Counted from the first letter of the stretch, positions 1-13,500 are shown. The stretch is 64,000 bases of DNA from Simmondsia chinensis (GCA_018398585.1 JAGTTD010000015.1:28663478-28727477), one strand, 5' to 3'. The notes: generated by a model not told the origin, from the sequence alone. Made by a program: numbers and translations.

Positions 1-860
1 TGGGGGCAATCTAAAATACCAAAATGAATTATTCTCTTTTGGATGATGTAGGAGTCATCGATCCATTGTGCCGTTATGCACATATAAGGTTGGCCGGGTT
101 TCGACTTTCATATGTCCGACGTTAACGAGAACATGCTCGTGTTCGTCGCAAAAAGTGTTAAGACCTCAGCTTTCATCCTGTGGTACTCCGTAGAAGCGTC
201 TCGCTTTACGGTGTTCCGAGGAACCTTCACAGTGGCGGGGTTCACCCATTGTTGGAGGTAGTTGACGAAATATGGGTTTTCGCCGGCATTGAAAGGCCTT
301 TCACCCAAAATTATATATTTAGCTAGCCCCTTTCAGTTGCCCTCTTGAGACAACCTAAAATTAGCAAGTGCACCGGTCACTTGCTGTACTAAACGTTGTT
401 GGCTCTTATCTGGGTATTGCTCGGGGTGGCACCTAAGTATATGTCTGCTTAATCTGCTAGTCCCACTGCCAGGTTGATGGCTAAAAGACCTAGGTGGGTC
501 ACATAATTTACAAGTTGCTTTATTAGTTGTCCTATTAAGGGTAAAGTGATTTCATACCCCACTAGTTGTACGCCTACTAGTAGAGGTACTACTTTCAGCC
601 TAGGCTTCGGTGGTGGGCGTGGGTTCCTCATCAGTTTGTGAGTCTCCACCCCTACCACCCGACTCATGATAATCTTGTTGTTGTTCAAAGTCCCAATGTA
701 TGCTATCATCAGTGTATGTGGGTGAGGGGCCTGATTGTATAAAAGCTTGTTCTTCTGTATTAAGTATGACAATTCTACTCCTTTTAGGGATTCTGGGTGG
801 CCGAGAAGAGCTTGAACTAGCACAATCGGTTCAAGAGGATGATGAAGAGTTGTGTGCCAT
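1..860 (-). pseudogene. hAT transposase, N-terminal part, decayed and cut by the window edge
   Basis: Read on the minus strand from an ATG at 858-860, one frame stays recognisable to about position 100. It begins with a Ser-rich acidic N-terminus. A BED zinc finger follows at about 560-420 (VxNHF start, CKLCDPP, then HILRCH). Next comes the conserved hAT block at 308-108 (PRNTVKRD, YHRMKAEV, then SLTSDI where the family continues with Trp). This matches plant hAT (RICESLEEPER/DAYSLEEPER-like) transposases. The frame holds five stops and no frameshift: TGA 831-833, TAG 600-602, TGA 552-554, TGA 333-335 and TGA at about 108. Two of them replace a Trp that is conserved in the family. The catalytic domain lies beyond the window. 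It is probably non-functional, unless some stops are removed as introns. Confidence 0.75.
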
Positions 861-1497
861 ATTAGTATAAGTGATTAGTATTTATAAAATGCAAGTAGTA
901 ATGCAAATTAAATAATTAAAAATGCGAACCAAATAAAATTGCGATACTAAAATTACCGAAACGAGAGAACAATGAAATTCGAACTTCAAGCAAACACTTT
1001 ATGAACTTCGAACTTTAGAGCACAATGTTGCAATTAGCAAAGTTGAAGAAGATGGGAGATGATGAATGTATAAAGAGAGAAGAGATGATTGAAGATTTGG
1101 TGAGGAAATGGGTTGGGAAGGATTAGGTATTTATAGAAAAAAAAATATAATTTTTTTTTATTTTTAATTGGGAGCCACGACCAACGGCTCTTAACAAAAG
1201 AGCCGCTGGGCAGCGGCAAATTAAATTTGGCCCGTGGCCTGGCCCGTTGGCCACCACTACCGGTACCACTAGGCTATAACTTATAATGCACAATTATAAT
1301 ACTCTCATAAATATATTAATCGGTCTATTAGGTTAACCAATTAAGTGGAACCCATAAACTGTAACCACCCAAATTAACCGAATTTTTCACCAATACAGTA
1401 ACTGAACCACTTTTCCAACTCAATAGCCAAGATTTTCGGTTTAATTTCCTCGATTTCGGTTCGATTTTGTTGCTTTCATGTTTTGGTGAACACCCTA
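861..1497 (-). mobile_element. 5' non-coding and subterminal region of the hAT element
   Basis: This AT-rich leader upstream of the transposase frame is followed by a GC-rich patch (1180-1260) with repeated GGCCCG/GGCCA words and short inverted motifs, as in hAT subterminal regions. Bases 1320-1497 carry the CGGTTTAATT/CGGTTCGATT words and the GGTGAACACCCTACC end seen in many plant hAT elements. No target-site duplication could be assigned because the left end is outside the window. The part after about 1300 may belong to a second, smaller hAT element. Confidence 0.45.
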
Positions 1498-1515
1498 CCT
1501 ATTGCGATCCCTAAC

Positions 1516-1761
1516 TATATATATGCACTATTTCCAGTGCCCGAAAAGCTTCCGTCTAAGCAGGGTCGGGGGTGGATGTACGCAGCCTTCCCGCCTTTAG
1601 GGTGCTACCCTAAAAAGAAGCTGTTTTCGAGAACCCCTGGCCTGAGGGGTGCATGAAGACTTCCCAAAAGGTCACCCATCTTGATACTACTTTCGCCCAA
1701 ATATACTTAATTTCAAAGTTCTAATAAGATCCGATACTTGTATGTTGGTATTATCCTAGAT
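1516..1761 (-). mobile_element. 5S-rRNA-headed SINE, copy 1
   Basis: On the minus strand, starting at 1761, the sequence matches plant 5S rRNA through the internal promoter (TTAGAAC...GAAATTAAG, then TTTGGGCGAAAGTAGTA, then GATGGGTGACC). It then changes to an Au-type SINE 3' end (AAGGCTGCGTACATCC, CCCTGCTTAGACGG, GGGCACTGG). It is flanked by a 15-bp direct repeat with one mismatch, ATTGCGATCCCTAAC at 1501-1515 and ATTGCAATCCCTAAC at 1762-1776. That length fits LINE-machinery retroposition. It lies just upstream of the IDM1-like gene. Confidence 0.85.
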
Positions 1762-1776
1762 ATTGCAATCCCTAAC

Positions 1777-2503
1777 CGCAATAGTATACTTAAGTTGCAA
1801 ATTTCAATCCATTTTTGCAAAAATGGAGGGAAAATAAGAAACATTAAAAAATAAAAAAAACCCACAAAAAAAGCAAACAAAATTACAAATCTACCCCTGT
1901 CCACCCTCCCTTTGCAAAGGCAAAGAGCCGAGAACATATAACACCGTCGCTGGTTTCTTTACATACAGCCGTTGAAATTTGACACTAACATTGTGTGTGT
2001 GTGTGTATGCCTTGCGCAAAACAACATCAAATATCAAAAACAAAACCCCTTCATACCCTTTTTCTCTCTCTAAAAAAACCCCCAATTTCTAAGCAAACTT
2101 TTCATTTTTCAACCCATCAATTTCTTCAAGAATTGATCTTTTTGGGCCGCATTCATCAGCTGCTTGTTTGATTTCAGGTTTCAAGGTTGTTTCTTTGCTT
2201 GATTTGTTCTTATTTGGGTTGGATTTTAGGGTTTGTTTTGATTTTGGGGGTAGTCTTAGTCTCTTAAAGGGGTTGATTTTGAGGGTTAAGGGTTTCAATG
2301 AGTGATTTATGTTGTGGGTTTTGCTTGTATTTGAGTTTTGGGTAGGTTTTGTTTTGGTTGTGGAGTATAAGAGAGGGTTTAGGTCAAGTAATTTTATCGC
2401 TTCATGGGATTGATTTTGGGTTTAGGGTTCCAATGATTGATTTGGGCTGTGGGTTTTGCTTAATTTTGAGTTTTGGGTAGGTTTTGTTTTGCTGTTGAGG
2501 AAT
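1777..2503 (+). promoter_or_regulatory. Promoter and 5' UTR region of the IDM1-like gene
   Basis: There is no convincing coding sequence here. Visible are a (GT)n microsatellite at 1994-2007, a CT-rich stretch at 2063-2074, and a T/G-rich segment in which about 95 bases (2272-2362) are repeated imperfectly at 2408-2499, about 136 bp apart and ending just before the chosen ATG. The T/G-rich character and 'TTTAGGG' words suit a 5' UTR or a 5' UTR intron. No TATA box could be assigned with confidence. Confidence 0.4.
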
Positions 2504-5500
2504 ATGAGGGAGGGTTTAAGGTCCAGTAATGTAAAGAGGAAGGAGGAATTGAATGGTGATGAGGAGTATGGGAAGTATAAGTTACCTGATTTGAACGTTG
2601 AGGTGAAATGGGATTTGGTTTTAGGGCTTCCCGGAAATTTGGGAGGTAAAAATTTGAGTGAAGTAAGGAATGTGAATCGGAAGCCAATTGGGTCTGTACT
2701 TGAAAGAGGAGATGGGTGTGACGGTATTGAAGATGTAATGGTGTCGAAGGTGAGTAAGAATGAGGAGGTGAGAGATGGAAGCTTTGGGATGACCGGTGTT
2801 GGTGTGGCAAAGGAGGTTCACGAGAAGGTGGAGGAGGCTAAAGTTGATGAAGATGATCAAGGCGTTAGGTTGAGTTCAGTGGCGGTTAATGAGGAGGTTA
2901 AGCATGCTGAAGTTGATCTAGATGATCAGGGTGTTTGGTTGAGTTCAGTGGCGGTTAATGAGGAGGTTAAGGATACTGAAGTTGATCTAGATGATCACGG
3001 TTTTACGTTGAGTTCAGTGGCGGTGGAGTGCGGTGAGAAGAAAATTTCTAAGGGTTTGGAGGATGATGAATTGGACAAGGAGAATGTGAGTGAGGAAGCG
3101 GGTGTGAATGAGAAGGAAGTAAAGGGTGACAGCGACTCTATTGATGAGGGTTTATGCCATCATGAAGCGTTAAAGAATGATATTGATGATAAAACTGGTG
3201 ATTGTTTAGAGGGTCCAGGCATCAAAGATGACGGTTGTGAGAAGATGAAGAGTTCAGAATGCGAGGTTGGGATTGGTGACGGGAGAAACGATGTGAACGT
3301 AGAGCCTGAGGTGGGGAATGGGGAAAGTGTCGGTAAAGTTTTGAGGTCAAGGATTGTGGCTGTCAGTGGCGGTGCAAAGGAGACTGGTGCAGGAAAGATT
3401 AGGGGATTGGCGTGCCACAAAAGGGAGAAGAAAGCCGATTGTTCAGTAGAAGAAGCAGTTGGGTTGAACAAAGATGAAAGTACAATGTCACCTGGTGGCT
3501 CCACCGAGAAGCGCAAGCTTGGACGGCCCAGAAAACGCGCGGATCATTCTGCAGGGGAAGTAGTTGATTGCTCAGGAGAGGAAGCAGATGAGATGAAGAA
3601 AAATGAAAACGCAATTTCACCTTGTGGTTCCATGAAGAAAAACAAGCGTGGAAGGCCCAAGAAATGTTTCGATCATCTGTCAGAGGAAGTACTTGATTGC
3701 TCAGGAGAGGATGCAACTGGGATTAAGAAAAATGAAAGCAAAATATCATCTGGTGGTACCAACAATAAGCGCAAGCGTGGAAGACCGAAGAAATATACGG
3801 ATCATTCTACAGAGGAAGTAGTTAATTGGTCGGGGGAGGAAGCGGTTGAGACAAAGGTAGATGAAAGAAAAACATTATCCGGTGGTGCCAACAAGAAGCG
3901 CAAGCGTGGAAGACCGAAGAAAGTTAAGGATCATTCTGCAGAGGAAGTAGTTATTTGCATAGGTGAGGAAGCGGTTGAGACAAAGGTAGATGAAAGCAAA
4001 GTAGTATTGGGTGGTACAAACATGAAGCGCAAGCGTGGCAGGCCCAGGAAATTAGTAGATCATTCTATGGAGGAAGTAGTTGATTGCTCAGGTGAGGAAG
4101 CGAATGGAATATTAAAAGACGAGAGCACAATATCACCTGCTGGTTCCGACAAGAAGGAGAAACGTGGAAGGCCAAAGAAACGTGTGGATTATTATCCTGC
4201 AGAGGAAGTCATTGATTCGGATGACGATAAAAGTAATAAAGCAATTGCTATTTCAAAAAAGAAGGGAAAACGTGGCAGACCCAAGAAAAAAAATAAACAG
4301 AATGGTGATAGAAAAATGATGTTCCGTAATTGGGTGAAGGCAAAGTACGACAAGAGAATCAATGCTGGTATTTCTTCACGTCATGTCGGAAAGAAACTGA
4401 GGAAACGTGGAATGCCCAATAGAAAATATGCGGAGAATGATCCATCGGAGACAGTGGTTGAGGACAAGGGAGAAGAAAAAGATGAGAGGGAAATAGAAGT
4501 TCCTCTTGTTACGCCTCGTGCTCTAAGGAATAGAATAGTGGGTATCCATCCTAGCTCCACAGCAAAGAAGCGTGCTGATAATTCATCCTACTTGGTATCA
4601 GAGCAGAAGAGAGAGAGCAAAACCAAAGAAACACCAAAAAGTAAAAGTAAACCCTCTAAGGCAAGCAAGCAGGGAGGATCAATCAGGGCTGAAAAAAACG
4701 TCGTCAGGAAGAAGATTGTAGACCTGCTTTTAAGTGCGGGATGGACAATTGAGTACCGGCCCCGGGGAGGCAGATCTTATAGTGATGCAGTATATGTTAA
4801 CCCTGAGGGAAGGACTCACTGGTCTGTCACCTTGGCCTACAGGGTGCTGAAGCAGGATGTCGAAGAAGGAAAGTCTAATTCTCGCTTTACGCCAATACCA
4901 GAGGAGGAACTCAGCATATTGTTTAAAGTCATTCAAAAAACAAGATCAGATAAGAAGCTTAGTAAGAAAGACAAGCAAAACGGGAAGAAGAAAGAAGAAA
5001 ATTCGCGTATTTCATCCGTAAGAAGGAAGCCTGCATCTGCTCGGGATGCTACCCAAAACAGAAGACGCTGCGCCTTGATGGTTCGAGGAACAAATCAAGG
5101 GTTAGATTCAGAGAACAACAAATATACCGATGCGGGGAAACTCAATGTTCTTTCTTGGATGATTGATTCAGGAACTGTGTCCCCTGGTGCTAAACTGCGG
5201 TATATGAACCACCGGGGAACGAAAATAATGCTTGAGGGGAGCATTTCGAGAGACGGGATTCATTGTCGCTGTTGCGGGAGACTCATCTCAGTTTCAGAAT
5301 TTGTGAGTCATGCAGGGAGCAAAGTCTGTGAGCCATATGAGAACTTATATCTAGACGATGGATCTTCCCTTTTGCAATGTCAGTTGGACTCGTGGAATAA
5401 GCAAGAAGAGGCCGGTCGCTCGGGACTTCATGTTGTAAACATTGATGGTGATGATCCTAATGATGATACTTGTGGCATCTGTGGAGATGGTGGGGACTTA

Positions 5501-8500
5501 ATATGTTGTGATGGCTGTCCATCCACATTTCATCAAAGTTGCTTAAATATTCAGGTACTTGTACTACTGCTATCCTTTCTGTAATCTTCTGTATTGGACA
5601 TGCTCATACTGCTCCAAACAAATAGATCTTATACTGGGTTATTTACGGGAAATGTCCTTGTACTTTTTTCTTTGTGTCGATTTAGTCCTTGTAAGTTAAT
5701 TGTGTTGATTTAGTCTTATGGTCAAAATTCTAGTTAACGGCGTAATTTTGAAGGGTTTGGTCATGTAAAAGCTAATAACCCAATATAAATGCACCTGTTG
5801 ACTCAATTTAAACTTACCGCACCCTAGCATTTAAATTTTATCACCAATTTAATGTCAATTTTATTCTAGGATTTAATTGACACAAAGTAAATAGTATAGG
5901 AACTAAATAACACAATTAAAAGTAGAAGGCCTAAATTGACACAATGGGTAAAATACAAAGATCTTTCGTGTAAATAACACTTTCATATTTATTATGTTGT
6001 AGCATATTGAATAGCTAGCAAAGGTTTGCTGTTCATTTGACCCTAATCAAATTATGACAAAGGGATTATTCTCATTCTTGAAACAGTGAAATGACGAAGG
6101 AATTATGCCAAAATGAAGTTTCAATGATCAATGGCCATCTGTATACTGAACTTCTTGGTCTAGCACTACTATGTTTGGTACTTTCGAGGAATATATTAGA
6201 AGGATATATCACTAGGGATGGCATAGTCAGTGAAGTCCTACTGTAAGGCCAAGGGTTGACTGACATGATGTGCATTTTTCAATTCATTTATCTGTCTTAC
6301 ATGTATAGTTTTTTCAATAAATGGTAATTCCCAAATCCGCCATAACTCTTCTCATCCTTGATGAGGTGGGATTAGATCTCAGGTTATGGGTACCATCCTC
6401 CAAACATTTTACCAGCTGAGCTAATTGGCACCTTTTTATCTTTCTTACATATAGAATTAACTACTCACATGCTTTTACGACTTCAGCCAAATGTTTTGTG
6501 AAGTTTGTTTTTGTCTACCTACTTTTGGGCTCTAGCGCAGGATGTGCATGTATAAACCGTATTCCGATGGACTTGTTGTCTTTTATGTTTCCAATAAATT
6601 TGCTTGGAAAAGTTGCTACTATAGTTTTGCACCTTATGTGTGGGTTGCCCTAGTTGATGCCTTCGCCATTTTTAACCTTGCATATGTTGTTTCCTTAGAG
6701 ACGTGGTCAGTGAGGCCTTGGTCTAGTGGTTAAAACAGTATCAAGGTTGAGGTCCTATGTTCAAACACCCCCCCCCCCCCCCCCCCCACCCCCAAAAAAA
6801 AAAAAATCTTAGAGATGATGCTAATTTTCTTTTGTGTATTCACAGAATTTTCCTTCTGGTGAATGGCATTGTGCGTTCTGTTCTTGCAAATTTTGTGGCA
6901 CGCTTGGTGGAGACGCATCTGATGAAGATGACGAGGATGATGAAGCCTCTTCAACTTTACTCACTTGCCGCTTGTGTGAGGAAAAATGTAGATTCCTTTT
7001 CTGTGCTGTCGCTTTTGTATCTGTTTTATTTTATTTTGTAGCAAGTTTGAAGCTTTAGCAAATCTTTTCTCCCTTTGTAGACCACTTGTTGTGCACTAAT
7101 GGGGAAGATGCTGATTCCATTCAATCGAGAGACCTAGACTTTTGTGGGAGTGACTGCAAACAGGTATTGTTACAGTTCCTCTGGCTTTCATAAAGTGATT
7201 TCACATGACATTTTACATTTCTTATGCATTGCAAAATTATATTTGGTTGAAATAATTCTCTCTTATGCCCAGCTGTGTCAAAGTATGTGTGATTGTCCGT
7301 TTCATAGTTGCAGGAAATTCCTAAAGTGTCAATGTTTCATGCTTAGAAATGCGATTCAGCATTTCGGAGTTAGATTCACGTTTCCAACACGTATCAACTT
7401 CGATGGACGCACGATTCGTACAATCATGGAATTATTTTGTTGAGAATATACTTATTAAATGATTTATTGGCTAATTCTATCACTCAATTTGAAGAATGAT
7501 TGCATTTTGTAGATATATTGGAATCGATTTTCTTGATCTTATTTGTTGGAGTATTCAATTTTCTTGGCCATTGCTTAATATTAACTTTGTCTTGATATTT
7601 ATGCTTTTAAAGACTTTATTAATCACCTTTGATTATTTTTTTGTATGTCTAAAATTAGTTACATAAGTGCTCCGTTCACGCTCCCAAACTTAGAAACTTC
7701 TGTGACTACCCGCTCCCTCGCTCCCGCTTCTATTTCCGTTCCCCCTCCCTCTTTGCTACGTGCAACTATGGTCCTTGGTTCTAAATTTGTTTCTTACTGT
7801 TCACCTGTTGTAGATTCCACCATTGTCTTTGGATGACTCCTCATAGATGTTCTTGTTTGCTGCGTTTAATATGAATTTAAGACTTTCTTTTCAATATGCT
7901 GTCTGTGGTTGAATGTTTTTGATCTAATTAACCTAAGTAAGACCTTTCGTGTTTGTCACTATGTTCAGTTGTTGTAGGTATGAGCACCACTTTTGAAATT
8001 TTGAGCTATTCATTTACAAAATTTCTATGTAACATGATTCATCTAGCATATGTCCTCTTTTTTGCTATGTCGCGATATTAATATTCATTCTACTTCTGGC
8101 ATTATAACAAATGTTTCTCTCTCCTCCTTGTTTGTCTTGTGGGTCTGATATCATCTATGACTGCTAATTGTCTTGCATGTTCTTTTGCTTGATTCCTTTG
8201 CTTTAAATATGTATCTTTTTTGCCTTTGAGGCTTGAGGAACTATCAACTATGTCCTATAGCCTTAATTTGACTGCAAATCACCTATTTGATTCACATCGA
8301 GAATGATAAACTCGAACACTCATTGAAACGGTTACAATTCATGAGGTTAAGTTAAAATTAAAAACCCAGTATTTTTTTTTCCATCTCTGCTATAATACAG
8401 CATGTGGAACTGCTTTATCTGCATATATGGAGTAAAGTCTCTTTTCATGCCTGTTACATAGTTATTTCCAGCTGCTGCTTTGCCTCTTAAATGCGTTCAG

Positions 8501-10482
8501 TATGGAGTTATTACATTTACTTGTTCTTTCCTCAGATCTTTGAGCAGTTACAGATGCTTCTTGGGGTTAGACATGAGTTGGAAGATGGGTTTTCGTGGAG
8601 TCTTCTTCAACGTTCTGATATCAAAGAAGATGCCCCTCTGTTGCAAGCTCGAAAGATTGAAAGCAACTCGAAGCTGGCTGTTGCACTATCTGTTATGGAT
8701 GAGTGCTTTTTGCCTATCATTGACCATAGAAGTGGGATCAATTTGATACGACATATTGTCTATAGTTGTGGGTCGAATTTCAACCGATTGAACTTCGGTG
8801 GATTTTACACTGCCATATTGGAGAGAGGAGAAGAACTCCTTTGTGCAGCAACTGTCAGGTAGTTTTCTGCATAGTTTTTATGCCTACAATATGGTTTTTC
8901 TAGCTCTATCCTTGGATGTAGAGATACATGTATTGTGTATATAAAATAACTAATTTGGGCAGAGCTGGCTATGAAAAGAAAATAAACTGCAAAAATGCCT
9001 TAACAAGAGCATTATGTTTCAGAAAAACAGTAAGAGTTTAATCTTTACTATTTACACAATAATGACAACATGTTTTGAAAAAAAAGGTGTCATATTTTGG
9101 ATGGAGGACTTTGAATTAGCTTTTGGATCTATTTGGAGGGAAAAGAGGAAAAAGTGTACTGAATGTCTTTGAATAGGCCATGTAGAGGCAGACTAGCTTG
9201 TTGCTTATCGACGTTTTGACTCGTTTTTGTGAATGCGTGCATTGCATTTTATTACCTGTCTAATCATGCTTCGTATTATCCAACTGGACATCCAAGTGCC
9301 TTGTTCTGGGTATAGATTTGGCTATAAGGGAAATCTTACACTGGATAGACAAGTCTATGTTAGGGTCGACTAACGTGTAGTGTCATGCTATTTTCGTTGT
9401 CATGTGAAGGGATTCTTGTAAAGGGGTCAAGATGAACTTGACTGATTTATTAAATGGATTAGGACCTACGATTAATAAGTCTTAACAGTCAAATAATAAG
9501 TTGGTGACCTACGATTTGCCTTTTTAACCTTATGTGTAACTTTTTGTTACATGTTAGTCGACTAACTTCATAACATTTCAACAGTATGCCTTTAAGTTAA
9601 CTAATGTATTGACATGTTTATGATTATGCAAATATCTATCAACTCTATGTAATCAAACATAGTTCAAATTCATCTCATGTCAATATATAAATCAAGTAAC
9701 TCATATAACTCCATGTAATTGACATAATTCATCTTGTATTAAACTTGTAAACATATTCAACTTGACATGCACTTTTCACATTTTAAGCCAAATGTAAATG
9801 TTTTAAAATCAGGTTGACTTGTTCCAAACTCAAACTCAACCCAGTTACTTAAACGGGGTAAAAATGTCAACATATTCAACCGGACTCCTAGAACCCCTAT
9901 CCGAACTCTTGATCTTTGTGTCATATTGATGTCATGTTATCGTTTTATTTGGCTTGAAAGATCAAAGAAATGCTTGGTTTTCTAAAAATCAGCATATTCC
10001 AGTAATTTCTTGTGGGAAAATGTGGTCTTTTTAGGAGTTTTTTGGACAAAGAACTTTGGAGGCTTTGCTGACATGACCTTAGTTGATATGCAAAATACTG
10101 GAGGGCGTTATGTTATTAGTTTATGATTTTTTTTTTCTTGTTTTTTATATTTTTGAGGACATCTTGTCTTTAACTCCCAATAAAAAAAAATGGCTACCAT
10201 TTTATTTCAGGTTTTGCCATCCTTGCTCTTTGTCGGCAGTTTGGAAGAAACTTTTACTTTCTGGGGATAGTATAACATCTTTAATACCATCTTATCTTTA
10301 CATAATTATGTGAATTGTCATAAATGTCATTCCCCTTTGAATTTGTGATTCATGAGATGTTTTTAAATTTCACATAAAAGCTGTTGTTTTTATGCTTTTT
10401 AGGTTGTTGGTCCTAGGATACAACCTCCCTTTAGGGTAGCATCCTGAAGGGATAAGGCTGCATACATCTCAACAACACCCCC

Positions 10483-10513
<31 letters not shown>

Positions 10514-13500
10514 AAAAAGACCCTGCATTGGCGTGAGCCCTTGAGGCACTGAGTTTGTTCTTGTTTCTAAATTTCACTATTCCGCTTTTTCTGTTGTGCC
10601 CCACCTGGACCGTCTCTTTCCCCCCTCCTATATTTTCTACTGTTTTGGATTGGACACAAATTCACCCTAGCGGGTATTATTTATGTCAATAATATGATTA
10701 TTCTTTACCAATTATCATAAAATCTAATTATTTGAAGTTCAGTTATATACTAGATCTCACCGGAGACTCTGGTGATACTTTGAGGCTCTCTTGCTTGCTG
10801 CTGATGCATGGATGATTTATCTTTTGGCTACTGAACCCAAAAGTAGAAATAAAATTTGTCTTTCTATTTTTCAATTCTTCCTCTATTTTTGGCTATCCTT
10901 TTCCCGGAATCTATATTTACGTACTTCTTTTTTGCGGATTTCGTTATGTCGAGAACAGAATTCACGGAAAGCAGCTGGCAGAGATGCCATTTATTGGGAC
11001 CCCGGCATATTTATAGGCGTCAAGGAATGTGCCGTCGCTTTCTATGTGCACTTGAATCGGTATGTTTAGACAAATCTGATATTCCTTGTAGATTGCACTC
11101 TTGAGAAGGCAAAATTATTATTTCAAAGTTTCATGCTATCGAGAGAACATGCGCTTGAGCTTATTTGGGTTGGCTTGGTAGGTTAAAATCTCTGTTCTAT
11201 TTCAGCTACTTCTTTGAGTTCGAAGCTTACCAATCCCTCTTTCCCCTATTTGTTGTCCCTATATGGGGAATTTGTAACAGTCTTACCACTCTATAAGAAA
11301 AAAAGAGAAACATGTGCTCATTTGTTTCTCATGCTTTCAGTATGCTTAGTAGAATGATATTCCAGCGTTCTAAGACGGACCAGTTAGTGCATTATTTCTT
11401 TAATGTAACTAAAAGTAAATTGAAGGTGTCAATTAGTTCAGTTGGTAAAGTTTATGGAAGGTAAGTTTGAGATCTGGGATTGAATCCGACCTTCATCATT
11501 TTGTAGAGAGGGGTTAAGGGGATTTGGGTAGAGCCAGTGGCGGATCTAGAATCACAATTGAGGGTGGGCTTGAGTTACAAGTTATTTTAGTATAATATAC
11601 TCAAATAGATAACTGAACTTCATAAACATATCATTTACCTTTCTCACATGTGATATAACATGTTAGAGTATAAAATCATCACTTTTTCTTACCCATTTGC
11701 TTAATCTTTTGAGTCGTTAGTTCCTTGACATAACCAAATATGACTTTGGCACTATTGTTTATATTTTGAGAACTCAAAAACATATTAGAGAGATTAGATG
11801 TGCTTGACTATACCAAAGAGGGCACTAACACGCCGTCACCGAATCCTATTAGAACTCCGAAGTTAAGCATGCTTGGGCGAGAGTAGTACCAGGATGGGTG
11901 ACCTCCTGGGAAGTCATCATCCTCAGGTTGGGGGCATTGGGAAACTGCCTCTCTTCAGGTTAACACCCTGAAGGGGGAAGGCTGCGTACATCTGCCCCCC
12001 CCCCCCCCCCCTTCAAGACCCTGCGTAGGCGGGAGCCTTTGAGGCACTGGGTATGTTCCTTTTTTAGATGTGCTTAACTTTACCAAAAAATAAAGTTTAA
12101 TAAAGCTAGATTGTATAGAGTTAAAAGTAAGAAAAAACGTGCCTAATTGCTAAGAAGAGCGAACTTGGAAAGCTTAGCCTAATTTTATATAGCAATGTTA
12201 TAAGTACATAATTTGATTATTCTATATGCATAACAAAACATTATTTAATATCATAATTTAATGTTATCTTTATGTGTTCCAGTTTACAACATAAAGTACT
12301 TAAATTATATAAATTATATACATGTAGGCATTTTTCATTTTTGTATGCATATTATATTTTATTTTTTACAATTGTATACATATTACCTTAAAAAGCTTAA
12401 TGGTTAGGGTGGGCTTTATTCTCACTTAATAAACAAACTTAAGTTGAAGTGTATATATATATCCTTTACCTTTGGGAAAATGAGGGTGAGCTTGAGCCCA
12501 TCTAAGCAACAACATACATCCACCACCGGGTGAAGCTGTCCTATTGTGCCGCCAATGTAACTTCCTTACCATATATACTTAAAAAAACTAAAAAGAACTT
12601 AATTGACGAGTCTATATGATATCGTCAATTTCATTTATTTATCGAATCTCTTGATGACAGTGGTGGATCCAGGAATTCAGTGATGCGGGGTATATATTTA
12701 TATTAAAAATAAAATAGTAATGATAAAAAAAAAAAAAAAGTAATAATAACTATATCTGTGTGTGTGTGTGTGCATATATAGATAAAATCAAGGAGTTATA
12801 TTGGGTGAGCAATATGAAAATTGCAAACTATTAATGGATGAATGAGAAGGGTGGGAGGGGAGAAAAGAGAGAAAATAACTAAGATTTGAAAAAAAATTGT
12901 GTTTAATTTTCATGGTATGAGTTATTAGGAAATAAAAATGTTCAAATAAAATTTGCTTTTTAAGGAGCTTGAACTGCAACCATAATAAGGATGTAAGTAC
13001 CTTTAATAGTAACAGCTATTAAAAGGAAAAATTGAAGAAAAATACACGCACTATTTGGTGTTTCGAACCTGCGACCTATGAGAAGAGATGCACTACCACT
13101 AGGCTGCTAGATACACTTTAATGCGGGTTCACTGGTTACCTTATATATGCAGAGGCTTATAACTTTGGTAACAGCGCATATAACTTCTAAAGGTTGGGTG
13201 ATAAAACTGCGGTGTCCAGTTCCTCCAACGTGCGTCTGCCATTGCTTGATGAGTGCAGTATAATTTGTGATCTTTATTGAGGCATTTATCCAAAAACGTC
13301 GGTTTTGAGTTTATGCTTATTACAATTCGATTAAACTTTCTTTTCTTTAAATTCATCAGGCTCTTTGCTCCCTTCATGTGGAAAAATTGGTCATTCCTGC
13401 TGTTGCAGAGGTGACTGAAACATGGACTTCAGTATTCGGTTTCAAACACCTTGAAGAATCATGCAGAGAAGAGATAAGGCGCATGAATATGCTGGTATTT

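Larger units (their letters stand above)
11532..12528. mobile_element. MITE with GTGGCGGATC-type ends, carrying two nested insertions
   Basis: The left end CCAGTGGCGGATCTAGAAT is matched by the inverted right end (reverse complement of CATACATCCACCACCGGG). GAGGGTGGGCTTGA near the left end and GAGGGTGAGCTTGAG near the right are also shared. The solo LTR at 11661-11730 and the 5S-SINE at 11818-12063 lie inside it and are therefore younger. It lies in intron 5 of the IDM1-like gene. Confidence 0.5.

Noticed and set aside
3399..3716. Minus-strand frames in the AT-hook region
   Set aside because: They are shadows of the repetitive sense frame of the IDM1-like gene.
6757..7041. Pro-rich open frame starting [10 protein letters not shown]
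   Set aside because: It is a by-product of the C-run in a SINE and reads exon 2 of the IDM1-like gene in the wrong frame.
11818..12063. Cassandra-type solo LTR carrying 5S
   Set aside because: Target duplications are about 12-24 bp, not 5 bp. There are no TG...CA ends, and the 3' part is the Au SINE tail with a T-run.
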